This document shows, piece after piece, positions 21,507-31,214 of a DNA stretch of 64,000 bases. Below the pieces are notes generated by a model, which was not told the DNA's origin, searched no databases, and saw only the letters and a list, made by a program, of their open reading frames with translations. Made by a program: the position numbers and the translations under genes. Origin of the DNA: Pseudoips prasinana (taxonomy: Eukaryota > Arthropoda > Insecta > Lepidoptera > Nolidae); assembly GCA_951640165.1 (NCBI GenBank), contig OX621241.1:15071001-15135000 (forward strand), read 5' to 3'. Within the stretch, counting starts at the first letter, position 1; each line of letters starts with the position of its first letter.

Positions 21507-22910
21507 ATGCAGACCCGAAGCATGGCTGCAACTCAAGTAGCTGAACATAAGTTGAAATCAGCTCTCAAGGACTTACAGACATACCAAGATCAGTGTCATA
21601 AACTTGAACAGGAGCGTGAGAAGAATGAGATAGAGATAAAAAGGGTCATTGATAGTAACACATCACTGAAAAGAGAACTTGTGAAACTCCACCACCAACT
21701 AGAGTCTACTATTGAAGAGCGAGACAGACTGCATGCGGAGACAGAGTCTTTTGATAAGTGTAGAGTGTTATATGAAGAAGCACTGTTCAAAATTAGAGAT
21801 CTTGAATTAGAATTAATTAATTGTAATGAGAAGTTGTCAAATTATGTAAAAAACACAACTTGTCCAGTAGCCTCCATTAATCAGAGCTTGTATGACGAGT
21901 TGGCCAGTTGTAGTCCGGTGGGTCTCCCTATTAATACAACGGTGACCATTGATTTGACTGGCGATGACTGTGTAGACTGCCAGCCAAGCGTTAATTCCTT
22001 ATGTAGTGACAAGCTAAAACAATATATACTTGAACTAAGTAAAGAACGTAGGGCATTATTAAACAAATTAGAAAATTTTGAAATTAAATTAGAGGATAGC
22101 AAACTAATTTATGAAAAAGATACTCAGTATTTGCTTTCTGAGATAAAAACTCTTGAGAAGTCCCTAGCAATCTCATATCACAGTTTCCAGTCATACAAAA
22201 ATGAAATGCAATTGCTAGCTGGAAAGTGTAATCCTGAAAGCAATAGGACATTGGAACCGATTAACACCAGTAGTGCAGTAGTGGAGTCATACACGCACCT
22301 GGGATCAGAGTCACCAGTATCTCCACAAAATGACATTACTAAACATAGCTCCATACTGTATTCCGATGAAATGGGTAAGGGCCTTGGTACCTTGCTTTGT
22401 AATAAGCTGAGTTGTTCCTTTGTCAACTATTGTATGCCAGGATTACATTATAAAGATATAATACATAAATTAATTCAGAATAAACACAGTGCCAAATCAT
22501 GTATAACTGTAATGGTAGGAAATTGTAAAAACTTAAAGAAAAAAGACATTACAGATAGTTTCACTGAGATGTTAGAATTAGACTGTAGTAAGATAATATT
22601 GTGTGCCTTCCCCTATGTGTCCAATGTGCCTGATAGTACAAATAATTATATCCACAAGCTAAATATGCACCTACAGTTTTTGGTTAGCCATTATAGTGAT
22701 AAATTTATATTTTTGGACACAAATAGTTTTATAGATTCTTGTAGGGTAACCATGAGTACAGTTACTGTCTCAAGAAAATTTTTGAACATACTTGCAAGTT
22801 TAGTAGCGGCACATATTAACTCAGTCATAAGTAGTATGATGAAGTCACTTTTTATACCATCTTTTAGTAATGTTATTAAAATCAATTTAGTTAGTAGTTT
22901 AAACATGTAA
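21507..22910 (+). CDS. LINE ORF1 protein (coiled coil and SGNH-hydrolase-like domain)
   Basis: An uninterrupted 467-residue frame from ATG 21507 (MQTRSMAATQ). An ATG 11 codons upstream (21474) is in frame, but the later one is a more usual ORF1 start. Residues about 10-115 and 165-235 are rich in heptad-like Leu/Glu/Lys and should form coiled coils for trimer or particle assembly. From about 283 the sequence resembles an SGNH/esterase-like fold often found in ORF1 of CR1-type LINEs: SILYSDEMGKGLG (block I position, with SDE instead of GDS), ITVMVGN (GxN-like block III) and FIFLDTNSF near 404. The canonical nucleophile motif is not intact, so enzymatic activity is doubtful. ORF1 proteins bind the LINE RNA. 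The stop TAA lies two bases before the ORF2 ATG. Minus-strand frames over it are shadows. Confidence 0.8.
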   Translation: MQTRSMAATQVAEHKLKSALKDLQTYQDQCHKLEQEREKNEIEIKRVIDSNTSLKRELVKLHHQLESTIEERDRLHAETESFDKCRVLYEEALFKIRDLELELINCNEKLSNYVKNTTCPVASINQSLYDELASCSPVGLPINTTVTIDLTGDDCVDCQPSVNSLCSDKLKQYILELSKERRALLNKLENFEIKLEDSKLIYEKDTQYLLSEIKTLEKSLAISYHSFQSYKNEMQLLAGKCNPESNRTLEPINTSSAVVESYTHLGSESPVSPQNDITKHSSILYSDEMGKGLGTLLCNKLSCSFVNYCMPGLHYKDIIHKLIQNKHSAKSCITVMVGNCKNLKKKDITDSFTEMLELDCSKIILCAFPYVSNVPDSTNNYIHKLNMHLQFLVSHYSDKFIFLDTNSFIDSCRVTMSTVTVSRKFLNILASLVAAHINSVISSMMKSLFIPSFSNVIKINLVSSLNM

Positions 22911-22912
22911 GC

Positions 22913-25775
22913 ATGACAATAGAGAAGTGTGATAACTTTCTAATTCTATCACATCAAAATATAAACCGCTTCTCTAGCAAAATTCTAGACATAGAACTTT
23001 TTAATGAAAAATATGAAATAGATATCCTTTGTTTTACAGAAACATTGCTGAAGGCACACAAGATGGCTTTTAGTGTCTGTGGCTATAGGGTCGCCAGCTT
23101 TTATAATAGGGTTTCGGCAGAGGGTGGTGGAGTACTGATACTACTTCGAGACCAAATTAAATTTAAAGAACGTAAAGATATATGCCAACTATCTATTGAG
23201 CGTGTGTGTGAGGTGGCATGTGTTATTGTATAATATGTGTGTATAGACCACCAGCATCCGATTTAAAGCTTTTTACAGCAACAATAGAAGACATTCTTAG
23301 GAAAATTAAAAGTAATAAAAAAATTTATATAATAATGTGATTTTAATATGAACATTTTAGCAGATTCACCTGAAATAAACATATTTCTATCTGTATTTCG
23401 GTCCTTTAACCTTAAATGCTTGTTCTCTGAGGCCACGAGAGTCACACCTACACTGTCATTGATAACATAATTACCAACTTTGATGTCTCTGAGCAGTGTT
23501 TGGTGGCTGGTGTTCGCTCTGACCATAAATGCCAAATAGTAAAGATGAAAAATGAGATAAATATAAATAAACAAAAAATTAGTTTTAGACCTTTAACAAA
23601 ATCTAATTTGGGAAAGTTCAGTAACAACCTGGAGAATAGTTTGTGCCATCTATTGCCAAACAAAAGTAACCCTAACGATATGTACACTACATTATTCCAC
23701 TGTATTTGCAAAGAATTTAATAAAGCTTGTAAAATAAAAAAAATAACGGTTGACAGTAATAAGATAAAATTTAGTTCTTGGGCAACTCAAGGCATTAGAC
23801 TGAGTAGAGATTTTTTATATGAGTTGTATGACAGAAGGTCCTATAACCCTGATGTCAATTTTATTAATTATGTTAGAAATTATTCAAAATTTTTTAAAAA
23901 GGTTTGCATTCAAGCTAAATCTTTATATATAAGAGATAAAATTAAAAAATCTGATAATAAAATAAAATCAGCTTGGCAAATAATTAATACTGAAACTGGT
24001 AAAAGAAGATCAAGAGATCAAACATTAGTATTGAATATTGGTGATGAACTGGTTTCAGACAAGCTTACCATTGCCAATTTTTTAGCTGCTTTTTTTGCAA
24101 ATATACCCGTGGATATTACTAAGTGTCTCGCATCATCATCAGATGTGGCTGAACTCTTTTTAAATCAAAGCGTAAAACAAACTGTGCCTAACTTTAGTTT
24201 TAAATCCGTAACAAGTGATGATATTATAAAAGCTTTTAAGAGTATTAAAAGGAAAGGCACAGAAGATTTGTGGGGACTGTCTGTTAAAGCAATTGAATCA
24301 ATCATACTAAACATTGCAGCCATCTTCAATGGCTGTATAAGTGATGGTGTCTTTCCCGATTTAATGAAAATAAGTAAGATAATACCCATTTTCAAGGCAG
24401 GTTGTTCAAAAAATGCCACGAATTATAGGCCTATCTCAATACTACCAGCTTTAAGTAAAATATTTGAAAAGCTGATGCTCAGCCAAATGTTGTCGCACTT
24501 TAACGTGAATGAGATATTGCATAACAAGCAGTTCGGGTTTACAAGGGGCCGCTCTACTCAGGATGCAGGTTGCACATTAATTAGGTCAATATTGGAGGCT
24601 TGGGAGGGATCACAGGATGCGCTGGGAGTTTTCTGTGATCTCTCTAAGGCTTTCGATTGCGTTGATCATCGTACGCTCGTTGTAAAACTGAAGTACTATG
24701 GAATATCTGGCACATCTCTTGATCTTGTGATGTCATATTTATCGGGGCGACAACAGATCGTTTCGATAGGCGGTGTCACTTCGGCACGTCATCCTGTGAA
24801 AATGGGGGTGCCCCAAGGATATTGGGCCCATTTTTATTTCTAGTTTATATAAATGATCTCCCTTATCTGGTAGAGAAAGTATCAGACATAGTTTTGTTCG
24901 CTGATGATACGTCGCTCATATTTAAAGTAAATAGAAAGGATAAAGATCTTATTGAGCATAATAAAACACTCAGCTTTATATCAGAATGGTTTTCGGCAAA
25001 TAATCTCTTGTTAAATGCAGGGAAAACTAAATGCATCAGGTTCTCATTGCCGAATGTGACTCAAATTGTACCAACAGTTGCACTTAATGCGAAAATATTA
25101 GATTTAGTCCCATCGACCGTATTTTTGGGATTGACACTTGATTCAAAATTGCAATGGGGTCCTCAGATGGAAAAGTTAGCAGGTAAATTAAGTTCGGCTT
25201 CCTATGCTGTCTGGAAAATAAGGCAATTGTCAGATGAACAAACTGCTAGATTAGTGTATTTCGCGTACTTTCATAGCATTATGTCGTATGGCATTCTGCT
25301 GTGGGGTTTGGCGGCTGACATAGGTACTATTTTTGTATTGCAGAAAAGAGCAGTCAGAGCCATTTATGGTTTAGGCAGTCGCCATTCTTTGCGAAATTTG
25401 TTTAAAGAAATAAATATACTTACTGTGCCATCGGAATATATATATCAGAATATAATGTTTGTTAGAAAAAATATTCATAATTATAAAAAGAAAAGTGAAC
25501 TGCATAATATAAATACTAGGAATAAAAACAAACTAGCCATGCCAGGCTTTAGAGTAAGCAAAACTAATAAATATTTTTTAGGAAATTGTATTAGGTTTTA
25601 TAACAAGCTTCCTACTCAAATTACTGATCTGCCTGACACAAGTTTTAAAACACATATTAAACGTATACTTATGGCTAGGGGTTATTACACCACTAAAGAG
25701 TACATCGATGACAAAGACGTCTGGCTCTCACTTCCTACCTGCACATTGCTCGCTGGAGATCTTGTAGCCATATAG
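22913..25775 (+). pseudogene. LINE ORF2: endonuclease and reverse transcriptase, frameshifted
   Basis: The start ATG (22913) follows the ORF1 stop by two bases. The AP-type endonuclease is seen as SHQNINRFSSK, IDILCFTETLL (catalytic Glu) and GGGVLILLRDQ. The frame breaks at about 23233; the next frame carries VYRPPASDLKLF and IYIIM, then a small deletion removes the Gly-Asp of the expected GDFN motif. The SDH motif reappears in the frame from 23500 (VRSDHKCQ). The RT holds ATNYRPISILPALSKIFEKL, FGFTRGRSTQD, FCDLSKAFDCVDH and GVPQG, where a small deletion at about 24819 shifts frame to GPFLFLVYINDLP and LFADDTSLI (catalytic FADD, 24897-24908). The C-terminus ends at 25775. At least four lesions mean no active protein. 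Confidence 0.85.
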
Positions 25776-25984
25776 ACATGACTGATCTGCTGTGTTACGT
25801 GAACTATCTGTAAATGATTGCTATCATATACTTAATTTAAAATTATTGCCTCTGTCTCAAAATGAATAATGTTATTGTTTCGAAGTTTTTCTTTTGTATA
25901 CCTAAATATAATCTAAAATAATAAGCATTCAGACAACCGATCGAGCAAATATTGTGTTTGCCTACTAAATAATTACTCTAATTG

Positions 25985-26150
25985 GACCAAATCCCGTGTT
26001 CATGCCCGCTTGAGTATGTTTCGCCGGACCGTCTCAACTGGGTCGTGTTGAAACCGGTAGTAGATGAACCCACTGAGTTTGTTTCGCTGGGTCTTCTCAG
26101 TTGGGGCGTATTGGATCCGGTGGTAGCATTAAAGCGCGACCGTCGTTATT
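25985..26150 (+). repeat. Tandemly duplicated LINE-type 3' end motif
   Basis: Two related units are visible: TGAGTATGTTTCGCCGGACC...GAAACCGGTAGTAGATGAA and TGAGTTTGTTTCGCTGGGTC...GATCCGGTGGTAGCATTAA. I recognise the second as a sequence common at 3' ends of lepidopteran LINEs. Non-coding. Confidence 0.5.
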
Positions 26151-26215
26151 AACACAAGGTCCGTCATAATAATAATACCTTTAATATAGACAGAACCATT
26201 GACAATATGTAGTAA

Positions 26216-26470
26216 AAATATTAGACTTAAACTAGATAATTAAACATAATCTCTTGACAATAACTTGATACGAGCTAGCTAAATATCATTTCTGTAATAA
26301 AATAAATTTTATAAATGTTTTCATACAAGATGTACCTAAATATCTATGTTACTAGAAATAATATCTAATGTATACAACTATATTACTACAAACATGTTCT
26401 GACTATTTACAAGCGCTTTTTTAAAGTCTACGTGAATAAAAACCTTTTTTATTTTTATTTTATTTTATTC
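26216..26470 (+). repeat. Dispersed repeat J (copy 1) with (ATTTT)n tail
   Basis: From AATATTAGACTTAAACTAGA to AGTCTACGTGAATAAAAACC this matches 62212-62476 in inverted orientation at high identity by eye. It ends in (ATTTT)n while the other copy ends in an (ATTT)n-like tail. A variable microsatellite at one end suggests a LINE or SINE 3' terminus. Confidence 0.65.
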
Positions 26471-26472
26471 AG

Positions 26473-26682
26473 CTGTGCGTTCCTAACGAGTACATCGGAC
26501 GTCGCCGGCGGCCGCCGCTGCTGGATGTTCTTCGCGCGCGCACCAACCTGCTGCAGCGCTCACCGCTCGTGCGGGCGCTGCATGTGCTCAACCCACTATC
26601 TACTCAGATAGATTTGTTCCCTTGTCCACTGAACGTATTTACAACGGCTGCCTATTGCCGTTGCGTAGCTAGTTTAGTTTAA
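26473..26682 (+). pseudogene. LINE ORF2 C-terminal fragment (3' UTR to about 26822)
   Basis: A GC-rich frame without ATG reads LCVPNEYIGRRRRPP, LLQRSPLVRALHVLNPLS and IDLFPCPLNVFTTAAYCR before TAA at 26680. RSPLVRAL-LN followed by DLF-xxLxxF is typical of the last residues of jockey/CR1-like LINE ORF2. Its very GC-rich codons contrast with the AT-rich flanks. A 3' UTR ending in AAATAAATAAATAAC follows to about 26822. An acceptor-like ATTCAG lies just upstream, but the preceding ATTTT tract is the tail of repeat J, so an exon is unlikely. Confidence 0.6.
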
Positions 26683-26822
26683 GTTATCTTAGTTTGTAGG
26701 GAAAATAATGTAATATTAGGTACGTATGTATTATATAGATATAAGATAGATATAAGTTTAACTACTCTGTCGCATTAGGCTCGCCTGTAATGATAGAATA
26801 AGTTTATGGTAAATAAATAAAT

Positions 26823-27510
26823 AACTATGTGTTTCAACTTACACTAGGAAACAGAATTTCTGAGTCGCGAGTACGAGGCAAATATAATTGACAGATACAA
26901 AGTACACCCAGATTCAGACGACCGAATCGAATCCGGGACCCAAATTGGCGTGGCGGCTGTCTTAACCGCTGCGCCCATACGTGCAGATATTACATATCTT
27001 TCATCAATCAATTTTAAGAAATAATATCGTGAACCTTATATACGACCAATTTCTAACTACGTCGTGTTTGATGCTACTTTCACATTATGAAATTCAGCTT
27101 AAAAATATAAAGATGCTTATTCGGTGATTCTTATTTTATTCATTCATAAAAACTTTCAGATAGATAAAAAGTAAAACATACAATAAAAAATGAAGGCCAA
27201 TATCAAGGTTTCACAGTACTCAAATTGTAAAAGAAGTTAGATCGGTAGACAAGATATAAGAGAAAATAAAAAGTAGTGGCAAAATTACGTAGAAAATCGA
27301 AGCAGAAAACGCCAATTTTAAAGGCCAAATATAATAAAATATGTAAAATCTGCTGGCAAGACTGTTTGTAATCTTGAGTATACTATTGCAAAATAGGTCA
27401 ATATTAACCTTCTCACGAATGTTACTGTTTATGTCAGCTCTTTGTGGCTAACTCTTGCAATGTGCCTGAACGGGTTCTTTTTATTCTTAATCTATTCTCC
27501 TCTGCTTATT
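26823..27510. other. Spacer with a partial SINE
   Basis: Contains the SINE type C fragment listed separately. The rest is AT-rich without a gene. Confidence 0.5.
26876..26984 (-). repeat. SINE type C (diverged fragment)
   Basis: On the minus strand CTGCACGTATGGGCGCAGCG, AGACAGCCGCCACGCCAATT and CGGATTCGATTCGG give the type C tRNA-like head, followed by CTGAATCTGGGTGTACTTTG. Diverged and truncated. Confidence 0.55.
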
Positions 27511-27521
27511 ACCCTACTCAG

Positions 27522-28284
27522 ACTTTTTTTTTATTTTTTGATAAGGCTGGAGGGAGGAATGCCTACGCATGCCACCCGCAAAAAGTGTCTGCGGGTGGGT
27601 ATGTCGGACTCGCACCGACTAAACCTAACCTGCCTTCTCTTGGCGCCTGATTTGGCCAGCCCTGGGAACGCGGGTATGCTGCTCCGGTGTTCCGCTTTTT
27701 CACCATGTCCCAGATGGTCGGGACACGTACTCTGGGAGGGCTCTGGATTACCCTCCCCTATTGCTGACTCCTGCCAGTGCGGCACAGCAACTGCGCCACA
27801 AACAGATCGCTGTCTTCCCGGAACTGCTTTCACGTGGTGGCACTAGAGGACACTTCTCATATTGCCACCGCGGCCCCGAAGGGACTTGGCCTACCGGTTG
27901 CTACCGCCGCCCCAACGCCTCCTCCGTCTACGAGCGGGATCGGCTCACTCCCGATCCTGCTCGGCGGCCTCCTTCTGGAGCGTGACTGCCTCACAGAAGG
28001 AGACCACGGCTTCCCATTTGGTGGAATCGCCAGCCAGCATCGCATACACGACTGCTGGTGGCGAAAGATCCCTTCCGATCTCAGCGACCATGACTCGTCT
28101 CTCGGCCTCCCAGGCCGGGCACTGCTCCAGCGTGTTCTGGGCAGAGTAAAGGTCGCCTTGCAATGGCGACAGTGTGTTGTCGCTCCTCGGACGATCTGGC
28201 TCAGATAATAATCGAAACACCCGTGTCCGGTGAGTATCTGGGTCAGTCTGTAGGTGACGCAACCACTCCTTCTTCCCACCCAGG
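27522..28284 (-). pseudogene. R1-like LINE 3' end with 11-bp target duplication
   Basis: On the minus strand the C-terminal end of ORF2 reads TYRLTQILTGHGCF, then THCRHC. After a frameshift it continues NTLEQCPAWEAERRVMVAEI and AVVSFCEAVTLQKEAAEQ. TGHGCFG...C-x2-C...CPAW is the C-terminal zinc-knuckle region of R1/Loa-type LINEs; the usual His of the knuckle is Asn in NTLEQC. A 3' UTR and an A-rich tail end at 27522. ACCCTACTCAG flanks both sides (27511-27521 and 28285-28295), so this is a 763-bp 5'-truncated insertion. The many open frames here on both strands reflect its high GC. Confidence 0.8.
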
Positions 28285-28288
28285 ACCC

Positions 28289-29184
28289 TACTCAGCCCTG
28301 CATAGCAATTACATAAGCTCTATTGAAGTTATCAGTCACTAAATTTCATCACTTACAACACTAACGTTACACCCTACTTACAACACTAGAGTCACTACTA
28401 CTACTTACAGCACACAAGTACTGTATTCTTACTACAGAGTAAGAATACATCGGTATACACCGTTTTCGGCTGATTGATTTGTTTGCTAAGACACTAATTT
28501 GTAACTTAGATCGTTTCGCCGCCATGTTACTCAGTCCTGCATAGCAATTAGATAAGCTTTATAGGAGTCATAAATCACCTAATCTCATCACTATCAATAC
28601 TAACGTTACACCCTACTTGCAACACAAGCTACAGCACACAAGTACTGTATTCTTACTATACAGTAGGAATACATCGGTGTACACCATTTTTTCTAATTGA
28701 TTAGTACGCTAAGATACTAATTTGTAACTTTGATAATTTCTCTGTCATGTTAATCAGTCCTGAATAGCAATTACATAAGCTCTATAGGAGTCATAAATCT
28801 CTAAATCTCATCACTATCAACACTTACGTTACACCTTACTTACAACACTAGCTATAGCACACTACTACGACTTACAGCACACAAGTACTCTATTCTAATT
28901 ACAGAGTAAGAATACATCGGTGTACGCCGTTTTCGGCTGAAATATTTGTATGCTAAGATGCTCATTTGTAACTTAGATGATTTCTCCGCCATTTAACTCA
29001 GTCCTGCACTTTATAGGAGTTATAAATCACTATCGACACTAATGTTACACCCTACTTACAACACTTGGTACAGCACTACAACTTAGAGCACACTAGTACT
29101 GTATTCTTATTACAGAGTAAGAATACATCGGTGTACACCATTTTCGGTTGACAGATTTGTATGCTAAGAAACTAATTTGTAACT
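28289..29184. repeat. Satellite array, four units of about 190-245 bp, each with a hairpin
   Basis: Units start near 28289, 28528, 28751 and 28995 at a shared TACTCAGTCCTGCATAGCAA-like motif. All carry AACGTTACACCCTACTT-like sequence, a GTACT and a hairpin. Unit 1 has GTATTCTTACT / AGTAAGAATAC (28423-28448), a perfect 11-bp stem with a 4-nt loop. Later units keep it with one or a few changes. Unit 4 is shortened. The R1-like LINE insertion abuts unit 1. Confidence 0.85.
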
Positions 29185-29565
29185 GTCACAATTTGGATAA
29201 TTGATTGATCTAACAAGTCCACCCACACGTATTGATATTATTTATAGGAACGTTACTCGTTTGTTGTCAATCTTTTACGACTATGTGTAGGCGTAAAGCG
29301 TTCGTAGATGTAATAACCCATCTTATCAGGTTTTTAACATAAATATGTAGACGTATTTGTATACAAAAGTCTGTGTAGGACTTTTATTAGGGTATAGTAT
29401 GCCGTAGTTCGCTATTTTGGGCCTCTAACCAGACAACGCCATGAGGCTCGTGGCCGGGATAAAACCATAGATGTGCTTCATGGTTTTTTACAGTTGTTGC
29501 ACTGACTGGTTAATACATGATGTCAGATATAATTTATGACAGTCGTTACAGCTAATAAGAAAGAA
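29185..29565. other. Spacer
   Basis: No feature recognised. Confidence 0.45.
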
Positions 29566-29775
29566 TGCACGTGTGGCGCAGCGGCTATGACGTCGCCACG
29601 TCGCTTCGCATCGCGGGTTCGTGTCCCGCGCCGGACAACTATTTGTGTGACCCATAAATAGTTGTTCTGAGTCTGGATGATATTTGTGTACGTCTATTAT
29701 AGTTTGTAAAGTACCCCGTGACACAGAGATAAGATTCCCTAGTGCCGGCGTTGTCTTTAAAAAAACGAAAAGAAA
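29566..29775 (+). repeat. tRNA-derived SINE, type C (copy 1)
   Basis: Head TGCACGTGTGGCGCAGCGGC (A-box) and GCGGGTTCGTGTCCCGC (B-box). The body reads CTATTTGTGTGACCCATAAA, TTCTGAGTCTGGATGATATT and AAGTACCCCGTGACACAG. It ends CCGGCGTTGTCTTTAAAAAA. It closely matches 39012-39220. Confidence 0.85.
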
Positions 29776-30151
29776 TAAAATATCGTATCGGACCCCCGAA
29801 CTAGCCATCTTTATGTTTACCTATGGTCTCAATCAATCCCCGCTTCACAAATTCCCAATAAGAAACAAAGCACCATCAACTTTCTAATTCCGGGCCGCGA
29901 TTATATATTTTTATGTTAAGAATAAACCCAACAAATATCTGTATTTGCATTCGTTACTGCTACACCAGCGTATCGAGGGCAATATTTACTTGGCAGCCAA
30001 GTCTGGACCCGACCTCACCCGATGATAAATTCTACTTTGGTTAGACATAGGATTCGACCCCATTAGAAACAAAACAAAGGACAGGGATACCAATTTCACA
30101 CAAATACATGTATAGAGTATTTTTACATATTTTATTATATTAGAATCTAGC
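29776..30151. other. Spacer
   Basis: No gene seen. On the minus strand an AATAAA lies at about 30130-30137, just after the stop of the open frame at 30152-30454. Confidence 0.4.
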
Positions 30152-30454
30152 CTAGAAACGTATAGCTATTTTATTATAAGCAAAAAAATCTAAAGTAAAC
30201 GTTTTAATATCCAAGAGGAACTCCATTGAAGTTCTATCGTTGCGCTTACTAATAAGATACTGTTCAGATGTTCTTGATATAGGTACAGATGCTATATTTA
30301 TCACTCTATCATAGTCACTTAACTGATTCAAAAGTTCCTCTGATCTGTCCTTTTCAGTCTTTACATTAGCTCGGTCTTCTCGAGGAGCTGGATTATCTCC
30401 ACAGGCATTAGGCCATACAGCTCCTCGTGTAGCCGGCTCCAGAAGCTTGTGTAC
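30152..30454 (-). CDS. Unassigned minus-strand open frame (possible terminal exon)
   Basis: A 100-codon stop-free frame lacks an early ATG. It reads in part LLEPATRGAVWPNACGDN, DRSEELLNQLSDYDRVINIA and SEQYLISKRNDRTSMEFLLD and ends TAG at 30152, with an AATAAA about 15-20 bases further. The composition is balanced, unlike chance frames in AT-rich DNA. A second minus frame over 30361-30460 also looks protein-like (FWSRLHEELYGLMPVEII, then QLLEKTELM and a stop), so a frameshift or exon junction is possible. Upstream on the same strand 30632-30703 reads MHKALQELIFAIEYLQERK. I recognise no family; it may be a decayed transposon gene or a host terminal exon. Confidence 0.3.
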   Translation of the reverse strand, partial: VHKLLEPATRGAVWPNACGDNPAPREDRANVKTEKDRSEELLNQLSDYDRVINIASVPISRTSEQYLISKRNDRTSMEFLLDIKTFTLDFFAYNKIAIRF

Positions 30455-30720
30455 TTATCTCGTTAAATTCTCTCGAATATAGTAGAAATGTATATTTAAA
30501 GGTATATAATATGTCTAATATATCCGAGAGAAAGATAAAGTACGTTATCTCGTTAATTTCTCTGAACAAAGAGATGACCGCCAGAATAAAACAAAGCGAC
30601 TATAATTTATGGCACGACCACTTGATTGATGTTACAATGAAAATACTTTTCTTTCTTGTAAGTACTCTATTGCAAAGATCAACTCCTGCAGTGCTTTATG
30701 CATAAAATATTTTATTACTA
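30455..30720. other. Short open frames on both strands, 25-bp direct repeat
   Basis: The plus strand has ATG 30511 reading MSNISERKIKYVISLISLNK with a strong donor-like GTAAGT at 30658. The minus strand has the short frame from 30703. A direct repeat pairs TACTTATCTCGTTAAATTCT (from 30452) with TACGTTATCTCGTTAATTTC (from 30541). Coding status is unresolved. Confidence 0.2.
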
Positions 30721-31060
30721 TCTTACGTAACTGACCCGGACGCGGAAATTAATATCTGTGAGTTAGTTCGTAGTTTTTACCGCTTTACTGAGCACAGATT
30801 TGCTAAGAGTAATTAAAAATCCGGCCAGGCGTTGCTTGAACTCTTGCCGTAAAAGCCAGAGCTGTAAATTTACTTTTTAATAGACATTACTCGCTGCCAT
30901 TTTTACACATAAACGTATTCCTTATTTTCTGCTCTGGGCTTAAAGACGAGGACAATATTTTTTACATAATCTAGTCTATACCAGGACTAGATCTGTAAGG
31001 TTCTTTTGTGGAAATCTCTTTTATTTTACACGTCATGTCGCCATAAATAAAAGAGTTTCA
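30721..31060. other. Spacer
   Basis: No feature recognised. Confidence 0.5.
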
Positions 31061-31149
31061 TTCGTCAGTATGAAATAGGCTTGTTTAATAATGTTTGGAG
31101 GGTCATACTCTTCATAAATTATTAAACAGGCCTATTTCATACTGACGAA
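31061..31149. repeat. 32-bp fold-back with 25-nt loop
   Basis: TTCGTCAGTATGAAATAGGC... (31061-31092) pairs with 31118-31149 at 31 of 32 positions; the exception could pair as G:U in RNA. The 89-nt hairpin has the size of a small-RNA precursor, but the near-perfect stem argues for a MITE or a fold-back duplication. Confidence 0.85.
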
Positions 31150-31214
31150 AATAAACATATGACAGAATAATTGAAAGAAAATGAATATACCTACGGATTC
31201 CTACAAACATATTT

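Larger units (their letters stand above)
21200..25930 (+). mobile_element. Near full-length two-ORF LINE (CR1/L2/Daphne-like group)
   Basis: ORF1 (coiled coil plus SGNH-like domain) is followed two bases later by ORF2 (endonuclease plus reverse transcriptase), and about 150 bp of 3' UTR follows the ORF2 stop. The 5' boundary is not defined; 21200-21506 is probably its 5' UTR. ORF2 carries several frameshifts, so the copy is dead though little of its length is lost. The exact clade needs a phylogeny. Confidence 0.75.

Noticed and set aside
26440..26475. Splice acceptor-like tract before a GC-rich open frame
   Set aside because: The ATTTT tract is the 3' tail of repeat J, whose second copy has the same position, and the frame itself matches LINE ORF2 C-termini.
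27442..28208. Several overlapping plus-strand frames of 68-143 codons
   Set aside because: They are shadows of the GC-rich minus-strand R1-like LINE fragment.
28423..28448. Hairpins in the satellite read as transcription terminators
   Set aside because: The DNA is eukaryotic and the hairpins recur once per satellite unit without any gene upstream.
28289..29184. Four-unit repeat array considered as a CRISPR array
   Set aside because: Units are about 190-245 bp of mostly shared sequence with no short repeat and unique spacer pattern; the host is an insect.
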